A stretch of 64,000 nucleotides of DNA from Streptomyces sp. VRA16 Mangrove soil (GCF_017377775.1 NZ_JAFVLN010000001.1:496001-560000), one strand, 5' to 3'. Counted from the first letter of the stretch, positions 1 to 8,700 are shown. Notes: generated by a model from the letters alone, not told the origin. Program-made: numbers and translations.

Positions 1-679
1 CCGAGGCGACCAGGAGTGTGGGGGAGAGAAGAGGGAGCGTGATGCGCAGGTGCTTGCGCAGGCCCGTCGCGCCGTCCATCGCGGCCGCCTCGTGCAGCTC
101 GCGCGGGATGTTCGCGAGTCCGCCGACGAACAGCAGGAACGAGAACCCGAACTGCTGCCACACATAGACGAGCACGACCGCCACCATCGCCCAGCCCTCG
201 GACGTCAGCCACGGCACGGGGGAGACACCGAACTGTCCGAGGACCCAGTTCACGACCCCGAAGTCCTGGTTGAACAGGTACTTCATGACCACCGATATCG
301 ACGCGGCGGACAGCACCAGCGGAAAGAAGAACGCCGAGCGCAGCGCCTGCTGGATCCAGCGCGGCATCCGACCCTGGAGCGCCAGCGCCAGGACGAGCGC
401 GATCGCCATCTGCAGCGTCACCGCGAACACCATGAACAGCAGCGTGTTGCCGAACGCCGTCAGGACCGACGCATCCGAGGCCAGCTCACGGTAGTTGGAC
501 AGGCCCGCGGACGTCGGCGGGTCGATCACGTCCCAGTGGAAGAAGGACAGGATCACCGAGCCGACGATCGGCACGACGGTGAAGACGACGACGCCGAGCA
601 CCGTCGGCGCGAGGAACAGCCAGGTCAGGGCGCGGTGCCGGAGAGGCTGTCGGGCGGGTGCGGGTGCGGTGGTGCTCAT
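1..679 (-). CDS. Sugar ABC transporter permease, MalF/UgpA type (3' end outside window)
   Basis: Membrane subunit of a binding-protein-dependent carbohydrate importer. The first 226 codons are visible; the gene runs off the left edge. Hydrophobic segments lie near residues 17-48, 78-101, 115-133 and 162-189. The cytoplasmic coupling loop that docks on the ATPase is seen as ELHEAAAMDGA at about 194-204. The ATG at 679 overlaps the stop of the binding-protein gene by 4 nt (ATGA), so the two are translationally coupled. No ATPase gene is visible; in Streptomyces such importers commonly share the ATPase MsiK. Next to GH32 and fructokinase genes it probably imports sucrose or fructo-oligosaccharides (inference). 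Confidence 0.9.
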   Translation of the reverse strand, partial: MSTTAPAPARQPLRHRALTWLFLAPTVLGVVVFTVVPIVGSVILSFFHWDVIDPPTSAGLSNYRELASDASVLTAFGNTLLFMVFAVTLQMAIALVLALALQGRMPRWIQQALRSAFFFPLVLSAASISVVMKYLFNQDFGVVNWVLGQFGVSPVPWLTSEGWAMVAVVLVYVWQQFGFSFLLFVGGLANIPRELHEAAAMDGATGLRKHLRITLPLLSPTLLVAS

Positions 680-2085
680 ATGTCACGCTCCATGGCGCGC
701 TCCAGGTCGCGGTGCAGCGCCCGCAGGGCGGGCCGCACGCTGCCGACGCTGCCGAGCGCGGTCGCGGTGTGCTTGGTGAGGGCGAGTTCGACGGCGGCGA
801 CCTGCGGCGGGGCGGGGATCGGTCCGGAGGTCGGGAAGCGGTCGAGGGTGTCGTAGAAGATGTCCCAGTGCGCCGGGCCGGTTTTCGCGTACCGCTCGGC
901 GGTCAGCATCGAACGGCGCGCCGGAGTCGTCTGGTTCTTCTGGAAGAGCCGCGTCATCACGTCCTTGCGGACCGCGTACTTCACGAACTCCCACGCCTCG
1001 TCCTGCCGCTTCGAGGTGCGCAGGATCGCATAGCCGGCGGCGCCGTACTGGTGGCGCTGCGTGCGCCAGCGCGGGAAGAACTGGGCGTCGTACGCGTCCC
1101 GTCGGACCCCCGCCTCGTGCAGCCCGCCCGCCCAGAAGCCGCCCGCCGGGGTGACGCCGACGCGGCCGGTGGAGAACGCGCCGATCAGGTTGGTGCCGCT
1201 GCCGCCCTCGGGCCGCGAGCACAGACCGTCGTGGACCAGCGAGGCCAGATAGTCGTAGACCTCCTCGACCCGGCCGTCGAGCGCCTGCGGGCTCGTCCAG
1301 CGGTAACCGCCGCCGCGCCCGCGCCGCTGCCGCGCCGAGTAGAAGCGGTCCCAGAGCCAGTCGCCGCCGGGGGCCTTGGACTCGGTCAGCACATTGGTGC
1401 CGTTGGCGAAGAGCCAGGGCACGACCCCGCCCCACAGCCGGTTCGTCCAGAAGAAGGGGGTGAAACCGCGCCCGCCGGACCGCTTCATGTCGCGCAGCAG
1501 CGCCGTGAAGTCGTCGCGCGTCCAGTCGGCGGGCGGGAGTTCGGCGTGCGTGCGGTCGAGGACCTTGGTGCTGAGGTACATGTTCGCCGCGTTGAACTCG
1601 ACGGGCAGCTGGTACAGCGACCCCTCGTACATCATCGACTCGACCAGCGAGGGATGGACGTCGGCGAAGTACTCGCGCAGTTCCTCGGCGTCCCGCCGCA
1701 CCCAGGTGTCGAGGGCGACACCGAGCCGCTTCGCGAACAACTGCACGCCCTCGGTGGCCACATAGACCACGTCGGGAGCGGTGCCCGCCGCGATCTGCGT
1801 GAGGATCTTCGAGAAGAAGTCGTTCCAGTCGGTGGACTGCACGGCCAGCAGCCGGACCTTGATGTCCGGGTGCAGCCGCTGGAAGTCCTCGACGAGCACG
1901 CTCTGCTGGTTCGGGTCGATCGCGGAGCCGAGGATCGCGACGGTGAGCATCGAGCCGTCGCGGCCCGGGATGTCGGAGGCGCTGAGCCGGTCCCAGTTCG
2001 CGGCCGTGGTGGCGAGGCCGGCCGCGGCGAGGGAGTAGCCGCCGGCGCGCAGCAGAGTGCGGCGGCTCGGGGCGGTGAGGGTCAT
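676..2085 (-). CDS. Extracellular sugar-binding protein of ABC importer
   Basis: A 469-residue solute-binding protein of the family 1 (MalE-like) type that captures the sugar for the permease encoded next. The N-terminus has an RR-x-LL Tat-like motif near residue 8 followed by an Ala-rich stretch; I see no convincing lipobox Cys, so export by Tat is likely. Mature features such as the HPDIKVRLL segment and GTAPDVVYV are typical of the family. The stop overlaps the permease start by 4 nt. A putative LacI-type operator lies only about 10 nt upstream of the start codon, so repression could block both transcription and ribosome access. Gene order (binding protein, permease, presumably second permease) is standard. 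Confidence 0.9.
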   Translation of the reverse strand: MTLTAPSRRTLLRAGGYSLAAAGLATTAANWDRLSASDIPGRDGSMLTVAILGSAIDPNQQSVLVEDFQRLHPDIKVRLLAVQSTDWNDFFSKILTQIAAGTAPDVVYVATEGVQLFAKRLGVALDTWVRRDAEELREYFADVHPSLVESMMYEGSLYQLPVEFNAANMYLSTKVLDRTHAELPPADWTRDDFTALLRDMKRSGGRGFTPFFWTNRLWGGVVPWLFANGTNVLTESKAPGGDWLWDRFYSARQRRGRGGGYRWTSPQALDGRVEEVYDYLASLVHDGLCSRPEGGSGTNLIGAFSTGRVGVTPAGGFWAGGLHEAGVRRDAYDAQFFPRWRTQRHQYGAAGYAILRTSKRQDEAWEFVKYAVRKDVMTRLFQKNQTTPARRSMLTAERYAKTGPAHWDIFYDTLDRFPTSGPIPAPPQVAAVELALTKHTATALGSVGSVRPALRALHRDLERAMERDI

Positions 2086-2094
2086 CGTGCGGAG

Positions 2095-2112
2095 ACCTAA
2101 CTCGTGATAGTT
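2095..2112. promoter_or_regulatory. Putative LacI-type operator 1 (sugar importer promoter)
   Basis: The segment CTAACTCGTGATAG (2097-2110 region) is an imperfect palindrome around a central CG and matches two other sites at 2209-2222 and 5381-5394. It lies just upstream of the binding-protein start at 2085. The central CG and dyad symmetry are typical of LacI-family operators; the likely binder is the regulator at 7675-8700 (inference). Confidence 0.6.
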
Positions 2113-2208
2113 GAGGTGGCTTCCGGATGATGGAAGGCGTGACGGGGGTCCGTCAAGAGGGTGCGCGAAGGTTTTTTCGATCTGTGTACTCCCCTTGCGG
2201 GAGTTGAC

Positions 2209-2222
2209 CTAGCACGAGTTAG
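2209..2222. promoter_or_regulatory. Putative LacI-type operator 2 (secreted GH32 promoter)
   Basis: CTAGCACGAGTTAG is a near-palindrome matching the sites at 2097-2110 and 5381-5394. It lies 71 nt upstream of the secreted GH32 start at 2293 and about 110 nt from operator 1 in the same divergent intergenic region, a spacing that would also allow DNA looping by a tetrameric regulator. Confidence 0.6.
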
Positions 2223-2292
2223 GTTTACGGGCCTCGGGCTGCGGAGCGGACGACGCCGCGGCCCGCTCACCCCTACCCGAGAGGCCCCTTCC

Positions 2293-3846
2293 ATGGCAGC
2301 CAGACCCGTCACCCGCCGAGCCGCGCTCCTCGGCGCCTCCGCCCTGGGTGCGCTCGCCCTCCCCGTCACCCGCGCCGAGGCGAAGTCCAAGTCGGCCTCG
2401 GCGCTGGGCAGTTACCGGGCCGCGTACCACTTCACGATCCCCGACAACTGGAAGAACGACCCGCAGCGCCCGATCTGGATCGACGGCGCCTACGCGTACT
2501 TCACGCTCTACAACGCCGACTACATCACCGGCGCCGAGGGCACGTCCTGGCGCCTCGCGACCTCCTCCGACCTGGTGAAGTACGCCGACCAGGGCGTGGC
2601 CCTGCCCAAGGACACGACGCCCGCGGGCGACGCGTGGTCGGGCAGCGCCGTGGTCGACGACGACAACACGGCGGGCTTCGGCGCCGGCGCGGTGATCGCC
2701 CTGGTCACGATGGAACCGGACGCGGGCACGAACTCCCAGGCCCAGTACCTGTGGTACTCGACCGACAAGGGCCGCAGCTTCGAGCCGCACGGCACCGGCC
2801 CGGTGCTGCCCAACCCCGGCGTCAAGGACTTCCGCGACCCCAAGGTCGTCCGCGACACGGAACGCGGCCGCTGGGTGATGGCGCTCGCCGAGCGCGACAA
2901 GATCGGCCTCTACACGTCCGGCGACCTGAAGTCCTGGACGTACCGCAGCGGATTCGTCCGCGACGGCTACGGCACGCTCGAATGCCCCGACCTCTTCCGC
3001 ATCGAGGCCGCCGACGGCACCCGGCGCTGGGTGCTCGCGGCGAGCGCCAACGGCACGGCGAGCGGCCTGCCCGCCACCTACGCGTACTGGACCGGGGACT
3101 TCGACGGCGCGACCTTCACGGCGGACGCCGACGCGCCGCAGTGGCTCGACCACGGCCCCGACTGGTACGCAGCCGTCACCTGTGAGAAGCGCGCGGCGGA
3201 CGGCTCCGTGGACCCGGCGGCGCGGTACGCCTTCGCCTGGACGAACAACTGGGAGTACCCGCACAACACGCCCACGCTCATCGCGGACGGCTTCAACGGC
3301 ACCGACTCGGTCACCCGCGAGATCACCCTCCAGCGGGACGGCGACGGCACGTACTTCCTCGCCTCACGGCCCACGCCGGCCCTCGACGCGTACGCCACAC
3401 GCACGGTCCGCCTCGGCGACGTGACGGTCGACGGTTCCACGACGCTGGACTACACGGGCACGTCCTACGAGATCCGCGGCGAACTGCGCTGGACACCCGG
3501 CACGACCGAGAACGTCGGCCTCCAGCTCCGCAAGGCGCCCGGCGGCACCCGGCACGTCGACGTCGGGGTGTACGTCGCCGGCGGCTACGCCTACGTCAAC
3601 CGCGGCGGCACGCTCTATCCGGGCGGCACGCGCGAGACGCACACACCGGTGGCGGCCGACGCCGGAAAGCTGGCGGTGCGCATCCTCGTCGACCGCACGA
3701 CGGTCGAGGTGTTCCTGGGCGACGGTCGCCACGTCCACACCCACCAGGCGTTCGGACTGCCCGGCGACGACGTGGTGGCGCTGTACGCGTCCGGTGGTCC
3801 GGCCGTGTTCGGGGACGTCGAGATCGTCGAGTACGGGCTGGGCTGA
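2293..3846 (+). CDS. Secreted GH32 beta-fructosidase (levanase/inulinase type)
   Basis: A 517-residue glycoside hydrolase family 32 enzyme expected to release fructose from fructans or sucrose outside the cell. The leader has VTRRAALLG near residues 6-14, a Tat-type signal. The three catalytic boxes are visible: NDPQ with nucleophile D56 (instead of the usual NDPNG), FRDPKV with stabiliser D182, and ECPDL with acid/base E230. A C-terminal beta-sandwich follows from about 380. ATG 2293 is chosen because a GAGAGG ribosome site lies upstream and the signal peptide starts there; reading further upstream would run through the operator. It is transcribed divergently from the importer and ends at a strong hairpin. 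Confidence 0.88.
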   Translation: MAARPVTRRAALLGASALGALALPVTRAEAKSKSASALGSYRAAYHFTIPDNWKNDPQRPIWIDGAYAYFTLYNADYITGAEGTSWRLATSSDLVKYADQGVALPKDTTPAGDAWSGSAVVDDDNTAGFGAGAVIALVTMEPDAGTNSQAQYLWYSTDKGRSFEPHGTGPVLPNPGVKDFRDPKVVRDTERGRWVMALAERDKIGLYTSGDLKSWTYRSGFVRDGYGTLECPDLFRIEAADGTRRWVLAASANGTASGLPATYAYWTGDFDGATFTADADAPQWLDHGPDWYAAVTCEKRAADGSVDPAARYAFAWTNNWEYPHNTPTLIADGFNGTDSVTREITLQRDGDGTYFLASRPTPALDAYATRTVRLGDVTVDGSTTLDYTGTSYEIRGELRWTPGTTENVGLQLRKAPGGTRHVDVGVYVAGGYAYVNRGGTLYPGGTRETHTPVAADAGKLAVRILVDRTTVEVFLGDGRHVHTHQAFGLPGDDVVALYASGGPAVFGDVEIVEYGLG

Positions 3847-3860
3847 GACGGGTGAGGCGA

Positions 3861-3894
3861 GTAAGGGGCGCCCGCAGTGGTGGGCGCCCCTTAC
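3861..3894. terminator. Bidirectional hairpin terminator
   Basis: A perfect 13-bp stem (3861-3873 pairing with 3882-3894) with an 8-nt loop, between the stop of the GH32 gene at 3846 and the stop of the convergent small gene at 3931. No long T tract follows, which is usual for Streptomyces terminators; it can serve both strands. Confidence 0.8.
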
Positions 3895-3930
3895 CGGGCG
3901 ACATGGAGGCGCGCTGGGAGGCGACACCCT

Positions 3931-4254
3931 TCAGATGCCTGAGGGGTCTGTGTGATCCCGATTTCGGGGGAGCGCCAGCAGCTGACTGAGGGCGATCAGG
4001 AGCAGTCCGCCGAACAGGAGGGCGTTCCCACCGAAAAAGCGGACCTCCCAGGAAACGTTCGGCGCGATGCGAAAGGAGAAGAGGCCCTGCAGAACGACGG
4101 AGGAGCCCGTGAGCAGGGCGCCGAGACCGTGGAGTGCGGGCCTGGTGACGTGGCGGCGCGCCGTGGGCACGATCCACCCTGTCCGGAGCGTGACGATTCC
4201 CGATGCGATCACCACCAGCCCCAGGAGCGCGCCTGTTCCTACTGCCCATGTCAT
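3931..4254 (-). CDS. Small three-helix membrane protein of unknown function
   Basis: A 107-residue protein I do not recognise. Three hydrophobic segments are visible at about 4-21, 41-58 and 76-95, joined by a basic loop (TARRHVTRPA) and a segment with FRIAPNVSWEVRFFGG. The C-terminus is short and charged. ATG 4254 is chosen because a GGAG ribosome site lies about 10 nt upstream and because residues upstream of it in the same frame look non-coding. It lies between the GH32 and fructokinase genes but nothing links it functionally to sugar use. Codon bias at third positions supports real coding. Confidence 0.6.
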   Translation of the reverse strand: MTWAVGTGALLGLVVIASGIVTLRTGWIVPTARRHVTRPALHGLGALLTGSSVVLQGLFSFRIAPNVSWEVRFFGGNALLFGGLLLIALSQLLALPRNRDHTDPSGI

Positions 4255-4403
4255 GGTGTGGCTCCGCTCTGACCGCAAGAGGCCCGGAACGCGGGGAACG
4301 ACCGGCCCGAGGACGTCGCCATCGTCGCTGGGCTCGGTGATGCCCGACCATGCCGGGACCAGGCAATCTCCGCCCTCCGCCGCTGCCGTCTGTGCGCGGG
4401 AGC

Positions 4404-5333
4404 TCACGATCTGCCGGACAGGCCCTGGCCGGCCAGTTCGTGCGCGTACGGAGGCTCGGCCCCGGCCCGGGACACCGTCACCGCCGCCGCGCGCGCCGCG
4501 AAGTCCAGGACGTCGCGCCACCGCTCCTCGCCGAGCGCCGCCAGGGCGGCGCCGTCGAGCGCGTCGTGGGCCGAAAGGCGGTGCAGCAGCGCGGCGTTGA
4601 CCGTGTCGCCCGCGCCGATCGTGTCCGCGACCCGCACCGGGACCACGGGCACCGACACCTCGCCCGCGCGCGTGAGGACGCTCAGACCGTCACCGCCGCG
4701 CGTGACCACCACGGCCGCGGGCCCTGCCTTCAGCCAGGCCCCCGGATCGTCACCGAGCCACTCCAGGTCCTCCTGCGACACCTTGAGCAGCGTGGTGCTC
4801 GGCAGCCAGGAACGCATGCGGGCCCGGTAGGCGTCCGGGTCGGGGATCAGGCCCGGGCGGATGTTGGGATCGAGGGCCGTACAGATCCCGCGCGCGTGGG
4901 CTCGGTGCAGCAGCTCCTCGTAGGCGCTCGCCCCGGGTTCGAGGACCAGCGAGCAGGTGCCGAACGACACCGCCCTCGTTCCGTCCGGGAGTTCGGCCGG
5001 GGCGGTGAAGAGCCGGTCCGCCGTGCCCTCGACGTAGAACGTGTAACGGGCCGAGCCGTCCGGGCCGAGGACGGCCGCCGCGAGACTCGTCGGCTCGGGG
5101 CCGCGCCGCACGTGCGCGACGTCGACCCCGGCCGCCCGCAGTCCGGCCAACAGCTCCTCCCCGTAGGTGTCGTGGGAGATCCGTGACAGGAAGGCGGTCG
5201 GTGCGCCGAGCCTGCCGAGCGCGACGGCGGTGTTGTACGGGCCGCCGCCGCGCTTCGGTGTGAGCGGCGCGAGCGGGCCGTGGCCCGGCTGCGGCACGAG
5301 ATCGATGAGGGCCTCACCGGCGACGACGATCAC
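4404..5333 (-). CDS. PfkB-family fructokinase
   Basis: A 309-residue ribokinase-fold sugar kinase that would phosphorylate fructose released by the two GH32 enzymes. Visible signatures are the N-terminal GEALIDLVPQ, the sugar-binding GGGPYNTAVALGRLG (PfkB signature 1) and the C-terminal DTIGAGDTVNAALL (signature 2) whose Asp is the catalytic base. GTG 5333 is chosen: GGAAGG lies about 9 nt upstream and homologues start with VIVVAGEAL. An ATG at 5387 in the same frame lies inside the operator at 5381-5394 and is unlikely to be used. Divergent from the second GH32 gene. Confidence 0.88.
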   Translation of the reverse strand: MIVVAGEALIDLVPQPGHGPLAPLTPKRGGGPYNTAVALGRLGAPTAFLSRISHDTYGEELLAGLRAAGVDVAHVRRGPEPTSLAAAVLGPDGSARYTFYVEGTADRLFTAPAELPDGTRAVSFGTCSLVLEPGASAYEELLHRAHARGICTALDPNIRPGLIPDPDAYRARMRSWLPSTTLLKVSQEDLEWLGDDPGAWLKAGPAAVVVTRGGDGLSVLTRAGEVSVPVVPVRVADTIGAGDTVNAALLHRLSAHDALDGAALAALGEERWRDVLDFAARAAAVTVSRAGAEPPYAHELAGQGLSGRS

Positions 5334-5380
5334 GGGCGGGTTCCTTCCAGTTCGGGGCGGCAGGGGAGGAGAGGGTGAAG

Positions 5381-5394
5381 CTATCACGTGTTAG
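5381..5394. promoter_or_regulatory. Putative LacI-type operator 3 (fructokinase / GH32 divergent promoter)
   Basis: CTATCACGTGTTAG, the most symmetric of three related palindromes (others at 2097-2110 and 2209-2222), consensus CTAWCACGTGWTAG. It lies 48 nt upstream of the fructokinase start and 96 nt upstream of the GH32 start at 5490, so one bound repressor could control both. Confidence 0.65.
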
Positions 5395-5489
5395 GTTGCG
5401 CTGCGCAGGGCGAACGCGACCGATCGCGCGGCCGCTGAGACGGCTCGCCCTGCCCCCAACTCCCTGACGACGCCGAGGAGTCACGCCGC

Positions 5490-6917
5490 ATGCCGCACGT
5501 CACGCACCTCGCCCCGCACACCACGGGCCGCGCTCCTACGGACCGCTCCGCGCCGCGCCACCATGTGCGCCCGGCCGCGGGCAACTGGTGCAACGACCCG
5601 AACGGGCCGCTGTTCCACGACGGCCGCTACCACCTGTTCTTCCAGCACAACCCGCACGCCGCCGTCTGGGGCGACATCCACTGGGGCCACGCCTCCAGCG
5701 CCGACCTCGTCCACTGGACGGACCACGGCATCGCCCTCGCGCCGAGCCCCCGACTGCCCGACCGGCTCGGCGCCTGGTCCGGGTGCACGGTCGTCGACGG
5801 CGGGGTGCCGACCGCCGTCTACACCGGCATGGACCGGGACGACGGCATCGGCTCGGTGATGCTCGCGCGGGCGGCCGATCCGTCCGTCGGCCGCTTCGAG
5901 GCGCTGCCCCGGCCCGTGGTTCCCGGACCGCCGCCGGACCTCGACCTGCTGGCGTTCCGGGACCCGTACCTCTTCACGTACGAGGGCGAACGCTGGGCCC
6001 TGATCGGCGCGGGACACCGTGCGGCGGGCCCGCGGCCGGACGTGTTCGTGTACCGCGTCGGTGCCGGGGGCCTCGACGAGCCGTGGCGGTACGCCGGTTC
6101 GCTGCTCGACGCCGGGCACCCGGCGGCCGCCCGGCACGCGATGCCGGCCGAGGCGTGGGAGTGCCCGGCGCTGTTCCCGCTGGACGGCGACCGCTGGATG
6201 CTGGTGGTCTCGCTGTGGATCGCGGGGGTCACGTACACGGCGACGTACCTCACGGGCACCCTGCGCCCGCACGGCGAAGGGCTCCGCTTCGCGCCGGACG
6301 GCACCGGCGGACTCCTCGACCACGGCCGTGACTTCTACGCCCCGACCGCACTCGTCGAGCAGGACCGCACCCTGGTGTGGGGCTGGAGCTGGGAGTCGCG
6401 CGCGGAGGAGGCGTCGGTGGCGGCGGGCTGGGCCGGGTGCCTGACGTACCCGCGTGAGCTCGGCCTCCACCCCGACGGCACGGTCCGGCACGCCTTCGCG
6501 CGCGAACTCCTCGGGCTGCGGGGCCGCGAGCTCGGCCCCGGGGACCGGCTCCCGCCCTCCTACGAGCTTCAGGTCGACGTCCGCGCCCAGGCGCCGGACG
6601 CGGAGGTGACGGTGCGGCTCGGCCGTGCCGTCGCGCTGCGGGTCAATCCGACGCGCGGCACGCTGACTCTGGACCGCTCGGCGACGCCCGCGACGGCGCC
6701 CCACCCCTACCCGCGCACGGCGACGGCGACGGCCACGGGCCCGGCCGCGACCGGCGGGCGCCTGCGCGTCCTCGTGGACGGCCCGATCGTCGAGGCGATC
6801 TGGGACGAACGGCTCGCCCTCACGGAGAAGGTCCATCCGGGCCCGGAGGGGGAGTGGACGGTGGAGGTGACGCAGAGCGCCGCGCAGACGGCTGCGCGGG
6901 GGTGGGCGCATGCCTGA
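5490..6917 (+). CDS. GH32 sucrase / beta-fructosidase, cytoplasmic
   Basis: A 475-residue GH32 enzyme without a signal peptide, so it should act inside the cell on imported sucrose or short fructans. Catalytic boxes are canonical: NWCNDPNGP near residues 32-40 (nucleophile Asp), AFRDPYLF near 150 (stabiliser), and WECPAL near 223 (acid/base Glu). The C-terminal sandwich domain ends with VEVTQSAAQTAA. GAGGAG precedes the ATG. It differs from the secreted paralogue at 2293 both in lacking export and in keeping the full NDPNG box, suggesting a division of labour between polymer cleavage outside and oligosaccharide cleavage inside. Divergent from the fructokinase over a shared operator. Confidence 0.9.
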   Translation: MPHVTHLAPHTTGRAPTDRSAPRHHVRPAAGNWCNDPNGPLFHDGRYHLFFQHNPHAAVWGDIHWGHASSADLVHWTDHGIALAPSPRLPDRLGAWSGCTVVDGGVPTAVYTGMDRDDGIGSVMLARAADPSVGRFEALPRPVVPGPPPDLDLLAFRDPYLFTYEGERWALIGAGHRAAGPRPDVFVYRVGAGGLDEPWRYAGSLLDAGHPAAARHAMPAEAWECPALFPLDGDRWMLVVSLWIAGVTYTATYLTGTLRPHGEGLRFAPDGTGGLLDHGRDFYAPTALVEQDRTLVWGWSWESRAEEASVAAGWAGCLTYPRELGLHPDGTVRHAFARELLGLRGRELGPGDRLPPSYELQVDVRAQAPDAEVTVRLGRAVALRVNPTRGTLTLDRSATPATAPHPYPRTATATATGPAATGGRLRVLVDGPIVEAIWDERLALTEKVHPGPEGEWTVEVTQSAAQTAARGWAHA

Positions 6918-6919
6918 CA

Positions 6920-6942
6920 GGGCGCCCGGCGGTGCGGCGCCC
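6920..6942. terminator. Short GC hairpin between convergent genes
   Basis: A 7-bp perfect stem GGGCGCC/GGCGCCC (6920-6926 with 6936-6942) with a 9-nt loop, immediately after the GH32 stop at 6917 and before the convergent histidine phosphatase stop at 6959. Plausible bidirectional terminator, weaker than the one at 3861. Confidence 0.5.
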
Positions 6943-6958
6943 GGGCGACCCGCGGGTC

Positions 6959-7582
6959 TCAGACGTGGAGCTCCGGCGGGAAGCCGGTCCAGCGGAGCTC
7001 GACGGGGAGGTGCCCGGTGTCGTTGAAGAGCAGGAGTGCCGGCGCGCGACCGGGCGCGTAGCGGATCACGGTCAGGGCCGCGTTGGCGTGGTTGATGCCC
7101 AGCCAGCGCCACTTCGGCGCGTCGAGGGCGGCCCGGACGAGCCAGCCGGTGAGGAAGTTGTGGGTGACCACGAGTTCGTGGCGCGGCGCGTCACCGGGGA
7201 CGGGCCCGGTGAACTCCGCGCACGCCGCCGCCGCGAGCCCGGGGCCGTCCGCGCGCTCCTGGGCCGTGAACCGATCGAGGAACCCGAGCAGGGCGTCCGC
7301 CGACTCCGGCGGCAGTTCCTCGCGCGCCGGCACGTACGGGAGGTAGTCGCCGGCCGCGGCGGAGCGTCGCACCGGGACGCCGTCGAGCTGTTCGCCGATC
7401 AGGCGGGCCGTCTGCGCGGCGCGGGGGAGCGGCCCGTGGTGGACCGCCGTCAGCGGCACCCCGCGGAGCCGCTCGCCCAGCAGAGCGGCCTGGTGGCGGC
7501 CCGCATCGGTCAGCTCGCTCTCGTCCTCGGACGCCTCGCCGTGGCGGGTGAGATACAGATAGCGGGTGGCCGTACCGGTCAT
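6959..7582 (-). CDS. Histidine phosphatase superfamily protein
   Basis: A 207-residue phosphoglycerate-mutase-like phosphatase. The catalytic LTRHGEAS motif (phosphohistidine His, near residues 12-19) follows a short beta strand; the second conserved Arg is in LPRAAQTARLIG and the second catalytic His in VVTHNFLTG near 140. An acidic residue needed as proton donor is likely in the AREELPPE region. The substrate cannot be told from sequence. AAGGA precedes ATG 7582. It lies downstream of the LacI regulator gene on the same strand (93-nt gap) and may be co-transcribed, but a metabolic link to fructan use is not obvious. Confidence 0.85.
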   Translation of the reverse strand: MTGTATRYLYLTRHGEASEDESELTDAGRHQAALLGERLRGVPLTAVHHGPLPRAAQTARLIGEQLDGVPVRRSAAAGDYLPYVPAREELPPESADALLGFLDRFTAQERADGPGLAAAACAEFTGPVPGDAPRHELVVTHNFLTGWLVRAALDAPKWRWLGINHANAALTVIRYAPGRAPALLLFNDTGHLPVELRWTGFPPELHV

Positions 7583-7674
7583 CGGCTGGTCCTTCGCGTG
7601 GTCGATCTTGCGGACGCGCGCAAGGACGTCGACCCGCGCGGCCCGGTTCCCGAGGGGCCGGGCGACTGACCGGC

Positions 7675-8700
7675 TCAGCCGCGCACCCGGGCCACCGAAT
7701 CCCGTTCCACCAGCGGACAGTTCAGGCGCGACACCTCGGTCCGCGGGACCGGGGTGCCCGCCTCCACGGCGTCGAGGAGGGTGTGCACCGCCGCCGCGCC
7801 CATCGCGTGGTGCGGGAGGGCCACCGTGGTGAGGGCCGGGACCAGGTGGGCGGCCATCTGGTCCTGGTCGTCGTAGCCGACCACCGACAGGTCGTCCGGC
7901 ACCGACAGGCCCGCACGGGCCGCAGCCAGCAGCACCCCGGCCGCGACGCGGTCGTTGGCGCAGACCACGGCGGTGGGCGGCGCCGACGCGAGGACGCGGG
8001 CCGCGGCCGCGTACCCCTCGTCGATCTGCCAGCCGACCCGCAGCACCCGCCCGTCGGGGACCGGCAGGCCCGCCTCGCGCATGCCGTCGTGGAACCCGCG
8101 CGTGCGGTCGTCCGCCGCGATGTTGCCGTCCGGGCCGCCGATCAGGGCGATGTCGCGGTGCCCCGCGGCGAGCAGGGCGTCGACGGCGCTGCGGCCGCCC
8201 GCCCGTTCGTCGGCGACCACGGCCGCGTAGGTGCCGGGCGTGCGTGGCAGACAGTTGGCGAGGACGGTCCGGTCCGGCTCCAGGCCCTCGGGGACGTCCG
8301 TCGGGTTGAGCTCCATCGCCGCGTAGACGAACCCGTCGACCCGGCGAGCGCGCAGCTCGGCGATGGCCTCGCTCGCGGCGGCCTGGTCGCTGCCCGACTC
8401 CATCAGCAGTATCTGGTGCCCACGCGCGCGTGCCGCCTCCATCGCGCCCAGGACCGTACGGCCCGCGAACGGGCTCGTCGCGATCGAGTCGCTGAGCATG
8501 CCGAGCACCCCGGTGCGCCGCCCGCGCAAGGACCGCGCCACCTCGTCGGGGCGGTAGCCGAGCGCGTCGGCCGCCTCCTTGATGCGCTGCTGCGTACGGG
8601 CCGAGAGGTTCCCCTCGGCCCGGCCGCTGAAGACGAACGACACGGCCGCTCGCGAGACCCCCGCGCGTTCGGCGACGTCACGGGCGGTGGGGCGCTTCAC
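7675..8700 (-). CDS. LacI-family transcriptional regulator of the fructan/sucrose locus
   Basis: A 341-residue repressor. The N-terminal helix-turn-helix reads ARDVAERAGVSRAAVSFVFSG (split as ARDVAERAGVS and RAAVSFVFSG, residues 6-26), followed by the hinge helix region PDEVARSLRGRRTG and a periplasmic-binding-protein-like effector domain from about residue 60. GTG 8700 is chosen because AAGGAG lies 9 nt upstream and the family normally starts a few residues before the HTH; a longer reading frame upstream has no family similarity. Adjacent to fructan genes and to three LacI-like palindromes, so it probably represses the importer, both GH32 genes and the fructokinase until a fructose-containing sugar binds (inference). 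Confidence 0.9.
   Translation of the reverse strand: MKRPTARDVAERAGVSRAAVSFVFSGRAEGNLSARTQQRIKEAADALGYRPDEVARSLRGRRTGVLGMLSDSIATSPFAGRTVLGAMEAARARGHQILLMESGSDQAAASEAIAELRARRVDGFVYAAMELNPTDVPEGLEPDRTVLANCLPRTPGTYAAVVADERAGGRSAVDALLAAGHRDIALIGGPDGNIAADDRTRGFHDGMREAGLPVPDGRVLRVGWQIDEGYAAAARVLASAPPTAVVCANDRVAAGVLLAAARAGLSVPDDLSVVGYDDQDQMAAHLVPALTTVALPHHAMGAAAVHTLLDAVEAGTPVPRTEVSRLNCPLVERDSVARVRG

Noticed and set aside
5334..5387. Upstream ATG at 5387 as the start of the fructokinase
   Set aside because: It lies within the 14-bp operator palindrome, has no ribosome site, and family members begin at the GTG-encoded Val at 5333.
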